DNA of 64,000 nucleotides from Acidobacteriota bacterium (GCA_026707545.1 JAPOWR010000001.1:992001-1056000), one strand, 5' to 3'. Shown: positions 55,945 to 64,000, counted from the first letter of the stretch. Made by a program: numbers and translations. The notes: generated from the sequence alone by a model not told the origin.

Positions 55945-55950
55945 AGTGTA
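55945..55950 (-). promoter_or_regulatory. TANNNT box (TACACT) 7 nt before CRTAC1 ATG
   Basis: On the minus strand TACACT ends 7 nt before the ATG at 55937, just after the receptor-gene terminator hairpin. No Shine-Dalgarno sequence is present. It gives the CRTAC1-TPR operon its own, probably leaderless, start. Confidence 0.55.
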
Positions 55951-55968
55951 TGGAGCGGGCAAGGGAAA

Positions 55969-55994
55969 GGGGAGAGAGCCGAAGCCCTCTCCCC
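55969..55994 (-). terminator. Repeated hairpin terminator, copy 1
   Basis: On the minus strand the 26 bases read GGGGAGAGGGC-TTCG-GCTCTCTCCCC, an 11-bp stem (one G-U pair) closed by a C(UUCG)G tetraloop and followed by TTTCCCTT. It lies about 50 nt after the stop of the receptor gene ending at 56044. Identical 26-mers follow the other two receptor genes. Confidence 0.75.
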
Positions 55995-56043
55995 CTCGAG
56001 TCGCTGGAACCGGGGCTTGCGACCTCGGTTCTGTGGATCCGTC

Positions 56044-59000
56044 CTAGAACCGGAACTTGATGTTGGCCCGGATCTGCCGCGGGCGCTGGAAGAACCGGCG
56101 CACGGGCAGCACCTCGCCGGCGCTGTTCCAGGAGCGGCGGCGCTGCTGGTTCGTCGCGTTCAGCACCTCGACCCGAAGTTCGCCCCGGACGTCCCCGAAG
56201 CCCATGGGGAAGCCCCAGGCGCCGCTCAGGTTGAGCGTGTACTCATCCGCGGTTCGCCGGCCCTCCGTGCCCGAGGGGTGGAGGGGGAAACCGACGCCCG
56301 TGTTCGAGGTCCCGGGCCGCTGGTTGGCGTTCGCGTCCGTCACGTCGACCGGCAGGCAGATCGGAATCGTCGGCGGGATGCCGGGCGGCCTGGGACCGCA
56401 GGGCCTCTCGTAGCCTGCGCCTGACGAGGTGTTCCAGGGCGTTCCGGTCTGGAACGTGAGGTGACCGCCGAGCGTCAGGTCCTGGTTGCCCAGTCGCCAG
56501 GTCTTGAAACCGAACGAGTTGTAGATCCACTCGCGGTCGTAGGAGCCGTTGGCGCCGCGCCGGTTGATCATGCTTGCCGGATAGCCGAGCCAGTCCGTCA
56601 GGCGGGCGACGCAGTCCTCCGGATAGAGCGGCGTCCGGCCGGTACGGCGGTCGGGTCTCGTCTGGGCCGCCTGGCAACTGTCGATGTTCTGCTGGTTCAG
56701 AACGACGTGAGCCGCCTCGAGGTAGGTGCTGTTCGTGTTGTTCCACCAGGCGCCGGCGCCGGTCGTGTCGGTGCTGGCCCAGGCGAGGTTGTTGTAGAGC
56801 GCCCAGCCGTCCGCGAAACGGCGGTTCAACTGGACCTGAACCCCCTTGTACGCGTTCTTGGCCGGGTCGGCCAACTCGAGTGCCTCGCGATTCAGTTGGG
56901 CCGGACGTGCGGCCGGATCGTAGCCCTGGGCGGCCCAGGTCGCGGCGCGCGCGTCGTCGAACGCGATCAGGATCTCCTGGAGGTCGTGGTAGTTCTCCGT
57001 CACGCCGATGTTCCGGCCCTTGTGGTCGAGCTGGTTGTTGGAGAACATCATGTCCTGCAACTGCCATTCGATGTACTTGACGTCGAGGGCCCAGTTCGGC
57101 CGGAACTGCCACTCGAGGCCGAGAATCGCCTCCTGCTTGTAGTAGGTCTGCACGTCGTAGTCGAAGACGCCAGCCTGCACGGCATCCCACATGAGACCCG
57201 GCGTCGTCAACTCCCACGAGAGGTTGTAGCCCGGCAGCGGTGCGCCGACCGTTCCGGCGTGAAGCGAGTCTCTCCGCTGGGGAACCCGGCAGCCGTAGTT
57301 CGTCAGGCCGAGGAACTGCAGGAAGTCGAACGTCGCGATGTCCGCCGGGTCGCAGAAGAGGAAGACTTCGTGCCCCTCGTAGCCGTTCCACAGGTCGTGC
57401 ATGCTGGGAACGTTCGAGTCTCCACCCGAGATCCACGCCTGGTTCAGCATTGCGTGGTACTGGCCCCAGCTCGCGTTGAGCAGCAGGGCGCCGTCACCCT
57501 TCACGTCGTAGGAGAGGTTGATCCGCGGGTCGACGTAGGTGTCGTCGATCACCTGGCGCCGGACATCGTTCCAGGCCTCCTGGTTTTCTGCCCTGAGGCC
57601 GACGTTGACCACCCAATGGTCGCCGATCGTGAAGCGGTCGCGGACGTAGAAGCCGATGTCCCGAACCTCGGTGTCGCCGCTGCCGCGGCCGACGCAGGTG
57701 CCCGGCGTGCGGACGACCTCACCGTTGATGTGCTCGACCGTGGTCGGCCGGTGGGGCAAACCGTCGGGGGCGTTGCCTTCGCAGGTCAGGAACGTCGAGT
57801 TGTGGTCGGTGAAGTAGCAGGTCCGGCCGCGGATCGCCGAAGTCCCGGTTCGCGTGAACGGAGTGGCGCAGGTGTCGTCGGCGATCGTTCCGGCGCCGAG
57901 GAACCCGAACGGGTTCGTCGGGTCGAAGCCCCAGCCCTGTAGCAGGGGAACGCGGGCATTCTCGCCCTCCCACTTCGTGTCCTGGTAGTCGATGCCGTAC
58001 TTCAACTCGTGGTTGGCGCCGACGAACTGGGTCAGGCCGACGTTCGCCTGCTCGCGTGGGAAGGCGTTGAAGCCGAAGCCGTCCGAGAGGATCCAGCCGT
58101 TGTGCCAGGAAGCGAGGTTCTCCGCATCCCGGTACACGTTGTAGTTGTTGCCGGGATAGAAGATGCCCAGGCTCGGGTCGAACGGGAAGCGCAGCGGATA
58201 GCTGGTGTCGCCGCCCGACGTGTTCGTCGCCGTGTGACCGGCGACCGGTCCGCGGTCGAGGGACTTCGCCTGCAGGCAGGTCTCCACCATGCGTGCCGGG
58301 GTCTCCGGATAGTTGTCCTGGGACAGCCACTCGAGGATCGGAATCCCGTCCACCGCCTGGGCGGCCGGGTTCTCCTGTTCCAGGAGGTCGTGGCAGGCCA
58401 GGAACTTGTTTTCCTGGGTCTCCTGGTCGGCGATCTTCGCCTCCAGGAACCAGTCGCCCGAGATCGCCCAGTTCCAACTGATCGTGGAGAGGACGCTGTC
58501 GTTCTCGTGCGGCGTCGGCGTCCAGTAGTCGTAGGACTGCCAGTTGAAGTAGTTCCTGAATGCAGGCGTGTCGATCCCCGAGGCGGCGAAGGAGTGGCTG
58601 GGCGACGGCTGCATGTTCAGCTTGAGGATGCGGGCGTCGGCGTACAGGCTGACGTCGTAGGGATCGCCTCCCAGCAACCGCTCGGAATACGCGTCGTCGA
58701 ACTCGCTCACGCCCAGGAAGAACCACGCCTTGTCCCGCCGGAGTGGCCCGCCTGCCGAGAACTCATAGCCGTCGCTTGAGCCGGCCCACTCGTCGCTGCC
58801 GGGCAGGCAGGCGTCGCGGTTGATCGTGGAGACTTCTTCCACGATGCTGGGCGGAATCTGTCCGCGGCCCTGGTCCCGTTCGTCGCCGTGGCAGCGCCGG
58901 AACCAGTCCACGGGGTACGGCCTGTTGCGGCGTTCCGCAATCGAGGGCTGGTCCTTGTAGTCGGCGCTCCAGTCGACACGCTGGTGGTTCCAGAGGACGT

Positions 59001-59724
59001 CCGCGTGCCAGCGGTTCGTGCCCGACTTGACGATCACGTTGGTCGACGAGCCGATGTAGCGGCCGTACTCGGCGGACGAGCCGCCCGCCTCCATCGAGAC
59101 CTCGGTAAGCGCCGTCGTCGGCAGGAAGACGCGGCTGCCGCCGAACTTGGCGAACGTCGTGTCGACGCCGTCGACATAGACGCCCTGGTCGGCGAAGTGG
59201 GTGCCGTTAACGGACGGCCTAGTCTGCTGGATGTCGTCGTTCTCCGCGTCGGCGGTGACGCCCGGAAGGGCGTTGATCACGCCGTAGTAGGTGCGCGTCG
59301 TGCCGGCGGTCTGCTCGCCGATCTCGGACGTCACCGTACTGCCGGCCGTCACGTTGAACTTGTCGACCATGGGCGTTTCGGCCGTGACGTCAACGACGCC
59401 GCCCTCGACCGCCGCCTGCAGCGTGAGGTCCACGGCCTTGCGGTCGCCGGCGGCGGCGTGGAAGGTCGCCTGGGCCGCGCCCAGGCCCTCCAGTTCCGCC
59501 GTCAGTTCGTAGGTGTCGGGCACGACGCCGACGAACCGGAACTGGCCGTTCTCGTCGGTAACCGCGAACTTGTCGCCGCGGGGACTTGACAATGTGACGC
59601 TGACACCAGGAAGGGTGGAGCCCCCCGGGTCAACGATCGTGCCGCTGACGGTCGCGGTCTCCGGTGCGTCGGCGAAGGCGCCCACGGGGACCAGCAGCAA
59701 CAGGACTAAAGAGAGTCGCTTCAT
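56044..59724 (-). CDS. TonB-dependent outer-membrane receptor with carboxypeptidase-regulatory domain, copy 1
   Basis: A 1226-residue receptor. The signal sequence ends near GAFA (residue 19). Residues about 20-105 are a CarboxypepD_reg-like beta-sandwich (SGTIVDPGGSTLPGVSVTL, GQFRFVGVVPDTYELTAE). The plug (about 115-250) includes YYGVINALPGVTADAEND, RPSVNGTHFADQGVYVDGVD and SMEAGGSSAEYGRYIGSS. The remainder is an outer-membrane barrel ending in the aromatic FRF that such proteins need for assembly. The class is Oar/SusC-like and imports large ligands or organises the surface. No SusD partner is nearby. The ribosome binding site GAGGAGGAG is strong. Confidence 0.94.
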   Translation of the reverse strand: MKRLSLVLLLLVPVGAFADAPETATVSGTIVDPGGSTLPGVSVTLSSPRGDKFAVTDENGQFRFVGVVPDTYELTAELEGLGAAQATFHAAAGDRKAVDLTLQAAVEGGVVDVTAETPMVDKFNVTAGSTVTSEIGEQTAGTTRTYYGVINALPGVTADAENDDIQQTRPSVNGTHFADQGVYVDGVDTTFAKFGGSRVFLPTTALTEVSMEAGGSSAEYGRYIGSSTNVIVKSGTNRWHADVLWNHQRVDWSADYKDQPSIAERRNRPYPVDWFRRCHGDERDQGRGQIPPSIVEEVSTINRDACLPGSDEWAGSSDGYEFSAGGPLRRDKAWFFLGVSEFDDAYSERLLGGDPYDVSLYADARILKLNMQPSPSHSFAASGIDTPAFRNYFNWQSYDYWTPTPHENDSVLSTISWNWAISGDWFLEAKIADQETQENKFLACHDLLEQENPAAQAVDGIPILEWLSQDNYPETPARMVETCLQAKSLDRGPVAGHTATNTSGGDTSYPLRFPFDPSLGIFYPGNNYNVYRDAENLASWHNGWILSDGFGFNAFPREQANVGLTQFVGANHELKYGIDYQDTKWEGENARVPLLQGWGFDPTNPFGFLGAGTIADDTCATPFTRTGTSAIRGRTCYFTDHNSTFLTCEGNAPDGLPHRPTTVEHINGEVVRTPGTCVGRGSGDTEVRDIGFYVRDRFTIGDHWVVNVGLRAENQEAWNDVRRQVIDDTYVDPRINLSYDVKGDGALLLNASWGQYHAMLNQAWISGGDSNVPSMHDLWNGYEGHEVFLFCDPADIATFDFLQFLGLTNYGCRVPQRRDSLHAGTVGAPLPGYNLSWELTTPGLMWDAVQAGVFDYDVQTYYKQEAILGLEWQFRPNWALDVKYIEWQLQDMMFSNNQLDHKGRNIGVTENYHDLQEILIAFDDARAATWAAQGYDPAARPAQLNREALELADPAKNAYKGVQVQLNRRFADGWALYNNLAWASTDTTGAGAWWNNTNSTYLEAAHVVLNQQNIDSCQAAQTRPDRRTGRTPLYPEDCVARLTDWLGYPASMINRRGANGSYDREWIYNSFGFKTWRLGNQDLTLGGHLTFQTGTPWNTSSGAGYERPCGPRPPGIPPTIPICLPVDVTDANANQRPGTSNTGVGFPLHPSGTEGRRTADEYTLNLSGAWGFPMGFGDVRGELRVEVLNATNQQRRRSWNSAGEVLPVRRFFQRPRQIRANIKFRF

Positions 59725-59759
59725 GAACTCCTCCTCGGAGTGCTAGCAATGGTGAAGCG

Positions 59760-59787
59760 ACTATACGACCAACCTGAGTGGCGTCAA
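59760..59787 (-). promoter_or_regulatory. Sigma70 promoter for receptor copy 1
   Basis: On the minus strand TTGACG (59787-59782) and TATAGT (59765-59760) are 16 nt apart. The spacer contains GGTTGGTC, also present in the promoter of the neighbouring receptor gene. The predicted leader is about 28 nt and ends with GAGGAGGAG before the ATG. Confidence 0.7.
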
Positions 59788-59824
59788 ACCGGATCCAGAG
59801 GGTTGGATGATCGACATGAAGAAA

Positions 59825-59850
59825 GGGGAGAGAGCCGAAGCCCTCTCCCC
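59825..59850 (-). terminator. Repeated hairpin terminator, copy 2
   Basis: Same 26 bases as the copies at 55969 and 63773: an 11-bp stem with a UUCG loop on the minus strand, then TTTCTTCATG. It begins about 50 nt after the receptor gene stop at 59901 and before the next receptor promoter. Confidence 0.75.
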
Positions 59851-59900
59851 CTTGATTCCGGTGAACCAGGGGCCGGCACCCCTGGTTCTGGAGTCCGGTT

Positions 59901-62900
59901 CTAGAACCGGAACTTGATGTTGGCGCGGATCTGCCGCGGGCGCTGGAAGAACCGGCGCACGGGGTAGACCTCGCCACGACCGTCCCAATCGCGACGACGC
60001 TGCTGGTTCGTCGCGTTCAGGACCTCCACCCGGACCTCGCCACGAACGTCCCGGTAGCCCATGGGGAAGCCCCAGGCGCCACTCAGGTTGACCGTGTACT
60101 CGTCCGAGGTTCGGTGTCCCTCGGCGCCCGACGGGAACAGGCGAACGCCGATACCGCCATTCGCCGTGCCCGGCCGCGCGTCGCTGGTCGGGTCGGAGGG
60201 AGTGATCGGCGGGCAGGTCCGCAGTCCCGAAGGCCTCGCGCCCGGGGCGCAGGTCTTCGCGGCGCCGACGCCGGCGCCTTCCGACCGGTACCAGGGGGTG
60301 CCGGTCTGGAAGGTCAGGTGACCACCCAGCGTCAGATCCTGGTTACCGATCCGCCAGGTCTTGAACCCGAAGGAGTTGTAGATCCAGGTGCGGTCGTACA
60401 CGTGGTTTGGACCGCGCTGGTTGATCATGCTGCCCGGCATGCCGATGAACTGCGAGAGCCGCGCGTAGCAGTCCTCGGGAAATGTCCTCGTCCTGCCGGT
60501 GCGGCGATCAGGTTCCGTCTGGCTTTCCTGACAGTCCTCGATGTGGCCCTCGCCGAGGTTCACGTGAGCGAGTTCCAGGTAGCCGCTGTCCGTGTTGTTC
60601 CACCAGACGCCTCCGCCCGTGGTGTCCGTCTCGGACCAGGCGACGTTGTTGTAGAGCGCCCAACCGTCCGCGAACCGCCGGTTCAACTGGATCTGCAGAC
60701 CCCGGTAGGAGTTCTTCGCAGGATCCGCGTTGGCCAGGGCCTCGCGGTTGACGGCACTCGTGCGGTCCGCCTCGTCGAAGCCGGCTTCCGCCCACCTCTG
60801 CGCTCTCGCATCGTCAAACGCGAGAACGATCTTCTCGAGGTCGTGATAGTTCTCGGTGATGCCGATGTTGCGGCCCCGGTAATCGAGCTGGAAGTTGGAG
60901 AACATCATGTCCTGCAACTGCCAGTCGATGTACTTGACATCCAGCGCCCAGTTCGGGCGGAACTGCCACTCGAGGCCGATGATCGCCTCCTGCTTGTAGT
61001 AGGTCTGGATATCGAAGTCGTAGTAGCCCTCCTGGACCGCGTCCCACATCAGACCCGGCTGCGCCAGTTCCCAGGAAACGTTGTAGCCGGGGATTCCCTG
61101 GCCCACCGTGTCGTTGCGGATCGTGTCCCGCCGCGACGGGTGGTTGCAGTCGTAGCTGATGTACCCGATCGACCTCAGCAGGTTCATGCCGAAGACGTCG
61201 AGCGGATCGCAGAACAGGAAGACCTCCCGTCCCTCGTAGCCGTTCCACAGATCGTGCATGCTGGGCCGGGCCACATCGCCGCCCGAGATCCACGCCTGGT
61301 TCAGCATCGCGTGATACTGGCCCCACGTGGCGTTGAGCAGCAGAGCGCCGTCACCCTTCACGTCGTAGGAGATGTTGATCCGCGGATCGACGTAGGTGTC
61401 GTCCACGACCTGCCGCCGGACATCGTTCCAGGCCTCTTGCTGTTCCGCCCGGAGGCCAACGTTGACCACCCAGTGGTCGCCGACGGTGAACCGGTCGCGG
61501 ATGTAGAAGCCGATGTCGCGAACCTCGGTGTCACCGCTGCCACGCCCCACGCAGGTACCGATCGTGCGGACGATCTCGCCGTTCACGCGCTCGATCTGGG
61601 TCGGCCGGTGCGGCAAGCCGTCCGTGTGGTTGCCCTCGCAGGTCAGGAGCGGCGAGTTGTAATCGACGAAGTAGCAACCGCGGCCCCGCGTCGTGGCGCC
61701 GAGGAAGTTCGGGTTGTCGGGCGATGTGCCGTAACCCCGCAGGAGGGAACACGAATCGTCCTCGAGCGACCCGGCCTGGTAGTAGCCGAAGGGGTTCGTG
61801 GCGTCGAAGCCCCAGCCGTTGAATAGCGGCACGCGGGCGTTCTCACCCTCCCACTTCGTGTCCTGGTAGTCCAGGCCGTACTTCAACTCGTGGTTGGCGC
61901 CGACGAACTGGGTCAGGCCGACGTTCGCCTGCTCGCGCGGGAAGGCGTTGAAGCCGAAGCCGTCCGAGAGAATCCAGCCGTTGTGCCAGGCCTGCAGGTT
62001 CTCGTTGTCCCGGTACACGTTGTAGTTGTTGCCGGGATAGAAGATGCCCAGTTCGGGCCGGAACGGGAACCGCAACGGGTAGCTGGTGTCGCCGCCCGAG
62101 GTGTTCGTCGCCATGTGACCGGCGATCGGACCGCGGTCGAGCGACTTCGCCTGCAGGCAGGTTTCCACCATGTGGGCCGAGGCTGCGGGGAAGTTGTCCT
62201 GAGCCAGCCATTCGAGGATGGGGATCCCGTCGACGCTGAGAACTTCGGGGTTCTCCTGCTCCAGCTTGTTGTAGCAGGCGAGGTACTTGTTCTCCTGCGT
62301 CTCCTGCTGGGCGACCTTCGCTTCCAGGAACCAGTTGCCGGAGATGGCGTAGTTCCAGTTGACCGTCGACAGCACGCTGTCGTTCTCGTGCGGCGTCGGC
62401 GTCCAGTAGTCCGAGGACGGAATGTGGAAGTAGTTCCGGAAGGCGGGCGTGTCGATCGCCGAAGCGGCGAAGGAGTGCTCCGCGGTGGGCTGGAAGTTCA
62501 GCTTGAAGATGCGCGCGTCGTTGAACAGGCTGATGTCGTACGGGTCGCCGCCGATCAGCCGCTCGGAATACGCGTCGTCGAACTCGCTGACGCCCAGGAA
62601 GAACCACGCCTTGTCACGCCGGATCGGGCCGCCGGCCGAGAACTCGTAGCCGTCGGAGGCACCGGCCCACTCGTCGCTGCCGGGCAGGCAGGGCTCGCGG
62701 TTCGTCGTGAACAGCTCCGAACTGAGCTCGCCGGCGGGAATCAGCCCGCGCCCGGCATCGCGCTCGTCGCCGTGGCAGCGCTTGAACCAGTCCTTCGGGT
62801 AGGGCTTGTTCTGGCGTGCCGCGATCGACGGCTGGTCGATGTAGTCGGAGCCCCAGTCGATCGCCTGGCGCTGCCAGAGCGCATCGGCGTGCCACCGGTT

Positions 62901-63608
62901 GGTGCCCGACTTGACGATCACGTTGGTCGAGGAGCCGATGTAGCGGCCGTACTCCGCGGAGGAGCCGCCGGCTTCCATGGACACCTCGGTGACCGCCGTC
63001 GTGGGCAGGAAGACCCGGCTGCCGCCGAACTTGGCGAACGTCGTGTCGACACCGTCGATGTAGACGCCCTGGTCGGCGAAGTGGGTGCCGTTGACGGACG
63101 GCCGCGTCTGCTGGATGTCGTCGTTCTCCGCGTCGGCGGTGACGCCCGGCAGAGCGTTGATCACGCCGTAGTAGGTGCGCGTCGTGCCCGCCGTCTGTTC
63201 ACCGATCTCGGAGGTCACCGTGCTGCCCGCGGTGACGTTGAACTTGTCGACCATGGGAGTTTCGCCCGTGACTTCCACGACGCCGCCCTCGACGGCGGCC
63301 TGAAGCGTCAGGTCGATGGACTTCCGGTCACCGGCCGCGGCGTGGAACTGGGCCCGGGCCGTGCCCAGTCCCTGCAGTTCCGCCAACAGGCTGTAGTCGT
63401 CCGGGACGACCCCAACGAAACGGAAGTTCCCGTTCTCGTCCGTGATCGTGAACTTGTCGCCACGCTCACTGGACAGGGTAATGCTGACGCCGGGAAGGAT
63501 CGAGCCTCCGGGATCAACGATCGTGCCGCTGACGGTTGCCGTTTCCGGTGCATCGGCGAACAGGCCGACCGGAACGAGCAGCATCAGGGCCACTGCGAGT
63601 CGCTTCAT
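59901..63608 (-). CDS. TonB-dependent outer-membrane receptor with carboxypeptidase-regulatory domain, copy 2
   Basis: A 1235-residue paralogue of the receptor ending at 56044. The first roughly 260 residues differ from it at only scattered positions; the stretch from PMVDKFNVTAG to GTNRWHAD shows just two changes (V/I and L/V). The barrel also aligns along its length, with differences grouped in blocks, e.g. after 'NPFG' and around the Cys-containing VFLFCDP region. It ends IKFRF. It should be a surface receptor with related but different ligand specificity. Strong ribosome binding site GAGGAGGAG; own promoter and terminator. Confidence 0.94.
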   Translation of the reverse strand: MKRLAVALMLLVPVGLFADAPETATVSGTIVDPGGSILPGVSITLSSERGDKFTITDENGNFRFVGVVPDDYSLLAELQGLGTARAQFHAAAGDRKSIDLTLQAAVEGGVVEVTGETPMVDKFNVTAGSTVTSEIGEQTAGTTRTYYGVINALPGVTADAENDDIQQTRPSVNGTHFADQGVYIDGVDTTFAKFGGSRVFLPTTAVTEVSMEAGGSSAEYGRYIGSSTNVIVKSGTNRWHADALWQRQAIDWGSDYIDQPSIAARQNKPYPKDWFKRCHGDERDAGRGLIPAGELSSELFTTNREPCLPGSDEWAGASDGYEFSAGGPIRRDKAWFFLGVSEFDDAYSERLIGGDPYDISLFNDARIFKLNFQPTAEHSFAASAIDTPAFRNYFHIPSSDYWTPTPHENDSVLSTVNWNYAISGNWFLEAKVAQQETQENKYLACYNKLEQENPEVLSVDGIPILEWLAQDNFPAASAHMVETCLQAKSLDRGPIAGHMATNTSGGDTSYPLRFPFRPELGIFYPGNNYNVYRDNENLQAWHNGWILSDGFGFNAFPREQANVGLTQFVGANHELKYGLDYQDTKWEGENARVPLFNGWGFDATNPFGYYQAGSLEDDSCSLLRGYGTSPDNPNFLGATTRGRGCYFVDYNSPLLTCEGNHTDGLPHRPTQIERVNGEIVRTIGTCVGRGSGDTEVRDIGFYIRDRFTVGDHWVVNVGLRAEQQEAWNDVRRQVVDDTYVDPRINISYDVKGDGALLLNATWGQYHAMLNQAWISGGDVARPSMHDLWNGYEGREVFLFCDPLDVFGMNLLRSIGYISYDCNHPSRRDTIRNDTVGQGIPGYNVSWELAQPGLMWDAVQEGYYDFDIQTYYKQEAIIGLEWQFRPNWALDVKYIDWQLQDMMFSNFQLDYRGRNIGITENYHDLEKIVLAFDDARAQRWAEAGFDEADRTSAVNREALANADPAKNSYRGLQIQLNRRFADGWALYNNVAWSETDTTGGGVWWNNTDSGYLELAHVNLGEGHIEDCQESQTEPDRRTGRTRTFPEDCYARLSQFIGMPGSMINQRGPNHVYDRTWIYNSFGFKTWRIGNQDLTLGGHLTFQTGTPWYRSEGAGVGAAKTCAPGARPSGLRTCPPITPSDPTSDARPGTANGGIGVRLFPSGAEGHRTSDEYTVNLSGAWGFPMGYRDVRGEVRVEVLNATNQQRRRDWDGRGEVYPVRRFFQRPRQIRANIKFRF

Positions 63609-63648
63609 AAGCTCCTCCTCGAATCAGTTGTACGAAAACGTGAGAGGG

Positions 63649-63676
63649 ACTATATGACGGACCAACCGGATGTCAA
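63649..63676 (-). promoter_or_regulatory. Sigma70 promoter for receptor copy 2
   Basis: On the minus strand consensus TTGACA (63676-63671) and TATAGT (63654-63649) are separated by 16 nt, with GGTTGGTC in the spacer as in the neighbouring receptor promoter. It is the best promoter in the window. Confidence 0.75.
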
Positions 63677-63772
63677 GGAGCGGTCGATTCGGGCCGCTGA
63701 GGCATGGGCGGATCCGAGATTCTGGATCCAGCGCGGTCTCGGCGGCGTTGCCCGGGCGGCCGCCAAGGGAAA

Positions 63773-63798
63773 GGGGAGAGAGCCGAAGCCCTCTCCCC
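63773..63798 (-). terminator. Repeated hairpin terminator, copy 3
   Basis: Third identical 26-mer, about 55 nt after the stop at 63853 of the partial receptor gene at the window edge. On the minus strand it forms the same UUCG-capped stem and is followed by TTTCCCTT. Confidence 0.75.
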
Positions 63799-63852
63799 CT
63801 TTGATCCCGCGAACGGTCGGCCTGAGGCCCGCCGTCCTCCGTATCTCGGGCC

Positions 63853-64000
63853 CTAGAAGCGGAACCTCAGCGAGGCGCGCACCTGGCGCGGCCGCTGGAA
63901 GAAGCGCCGCACGGGGTACACCTGGCCGTCGCCGCCCCAGGAGCGTCGCCGCTGCTGGTTGGTGGCGTTCAGCACCTCGACCCGGACTTCGCCCCTCACG
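63853..64000 (-). CDS. TonB-dependent receptor copy 3, C-terminal fragment at window edge
   Basis: The last 48 codons of a third receptor. Translation gives VRGEVRVEVLNATNQQRRRSW, then YPVRRFFQRPRQVRASLRFRF and a TAG stop, clearly homologous to the ends of the two complete receptors (RPRQIRANIKFRF). The terminal FRF is the expected outer-membrane assembly signal. The gene continues beyond the right edge, so its promoter and plug are not visible. Confidence 0.88.
   Translation of the reverse strand, partial: VRGEVRVEVLNATNQQRRRSWGGDGQVYPVRRFFQRPRQVRASLRFRF

Noticed and set aside
60114..61826. 570-codon plus-strand frame antisense to receptor copy 2 (a similar one lies opposite copy 1 at 56461)
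   Set aside because: Present opposite both receptors only because the receptors are similar. It lacks domains and a ribosome binding site.
56044..63608. Receptors as SusC of a SusC/SusD polysaccharide-utilisation locus
   Set aside because: No SusD-like lipoprotein, glycoside hydrolase or sulfatase gene lies alongside.

Overview
The window is a GC-rich, very compact bacterial chromosome segment. I infer Acidobacteriota (Thermoanaerobaculia/Vicinamibacteria-like). The reasons are the carboxypeptidase-regulatory-domain TonB receptors, the CRTAC1 (ASPIC/UnbV) plus TPR lipoprotein pair, the very large VWFA-related secreted proteins, and the PSD1/DUF1501 pair. This assignment rests on family content only. 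I saw no tRNA, rRNA, CRISPR array, insertion sequence or phage gene. No intergenic gap exceeds about 250 bp.

Layout. Bases 1-11053 (+) form one collinear run of ten genes: the end of an alpha-E protein, a transglutaminase, a partner-switching signalling set (STAS protein, receiver-PP2C phosphatase, RsbW-like kinase), a LivK-type binding protein, a membrane histidine kinase, and a MacB-like export set (ATPase, FtsX permease, HlyD adaptor). Bases 11067-17191 (-) hold a tightly coupled operon of a secreted beta-propeller/di-haem protein, a TetR regulator, a Rieske oxygenase and a flavin (LLM) oxidoreductase. Its promoter carries a candidate operator. Bases 17.3-21.0 kb (-) encode a GPH-family transporter, a secreted DUF2911-like protein and an Eis-like acetyltransferase. 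Bases 21.1-25.7 kb (+) are a gliding-type ABC exporter set (GldA/GldF/GldG-like plus DUF4340). Bases 25.7-33.1 kb hold single genes packed so tightly that start or stop codons overlap in palindromic CATG or CTAG tetramers. Then come serC (33.3 kb, +), a cytochrome/esterase/M20 peptidase operon (34.4-38.4 kb, -), a PQQ dehydrogenase with an FAH-family hydrolase (38.6-41.5 kb, +), and a PSD1-DUF1501-VWA-VWA operon (51.4 to 41.5 kb, -). PurU (+), a CRTAC1-TPR operon (-) and two and a bit tandem TonB-dependent receptors (-) reach the right edge.

Regulation visible in the sequence. The two receptor genes with visible 5' ends have matching TTGAC-N16-TATAGT promoters and strong ribosome binding sites. 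All three receptor 3' ends carry the same 26-bp hairpin, which reads as a UUCG-tetraloop terminator in the receptor transcripts. In contrast, eight other transcription-unit starts have a TANNNT box 7-10 nt before the start codon and no Shine-Dalgarno sequence, which predicts leaderless mRNAs.

The parts I consider most worth pursuing are: the PSD1-DUF1501-VWA-VWA operon, whose two VWA proteins each seem to hold a second, degenerate VWA fold; the partner-switch/histidine-kinase/binding-protein operon that lacks both a sigma factor and a permease; the repeated receptor cassette; and the leaderless-promoter pattern.
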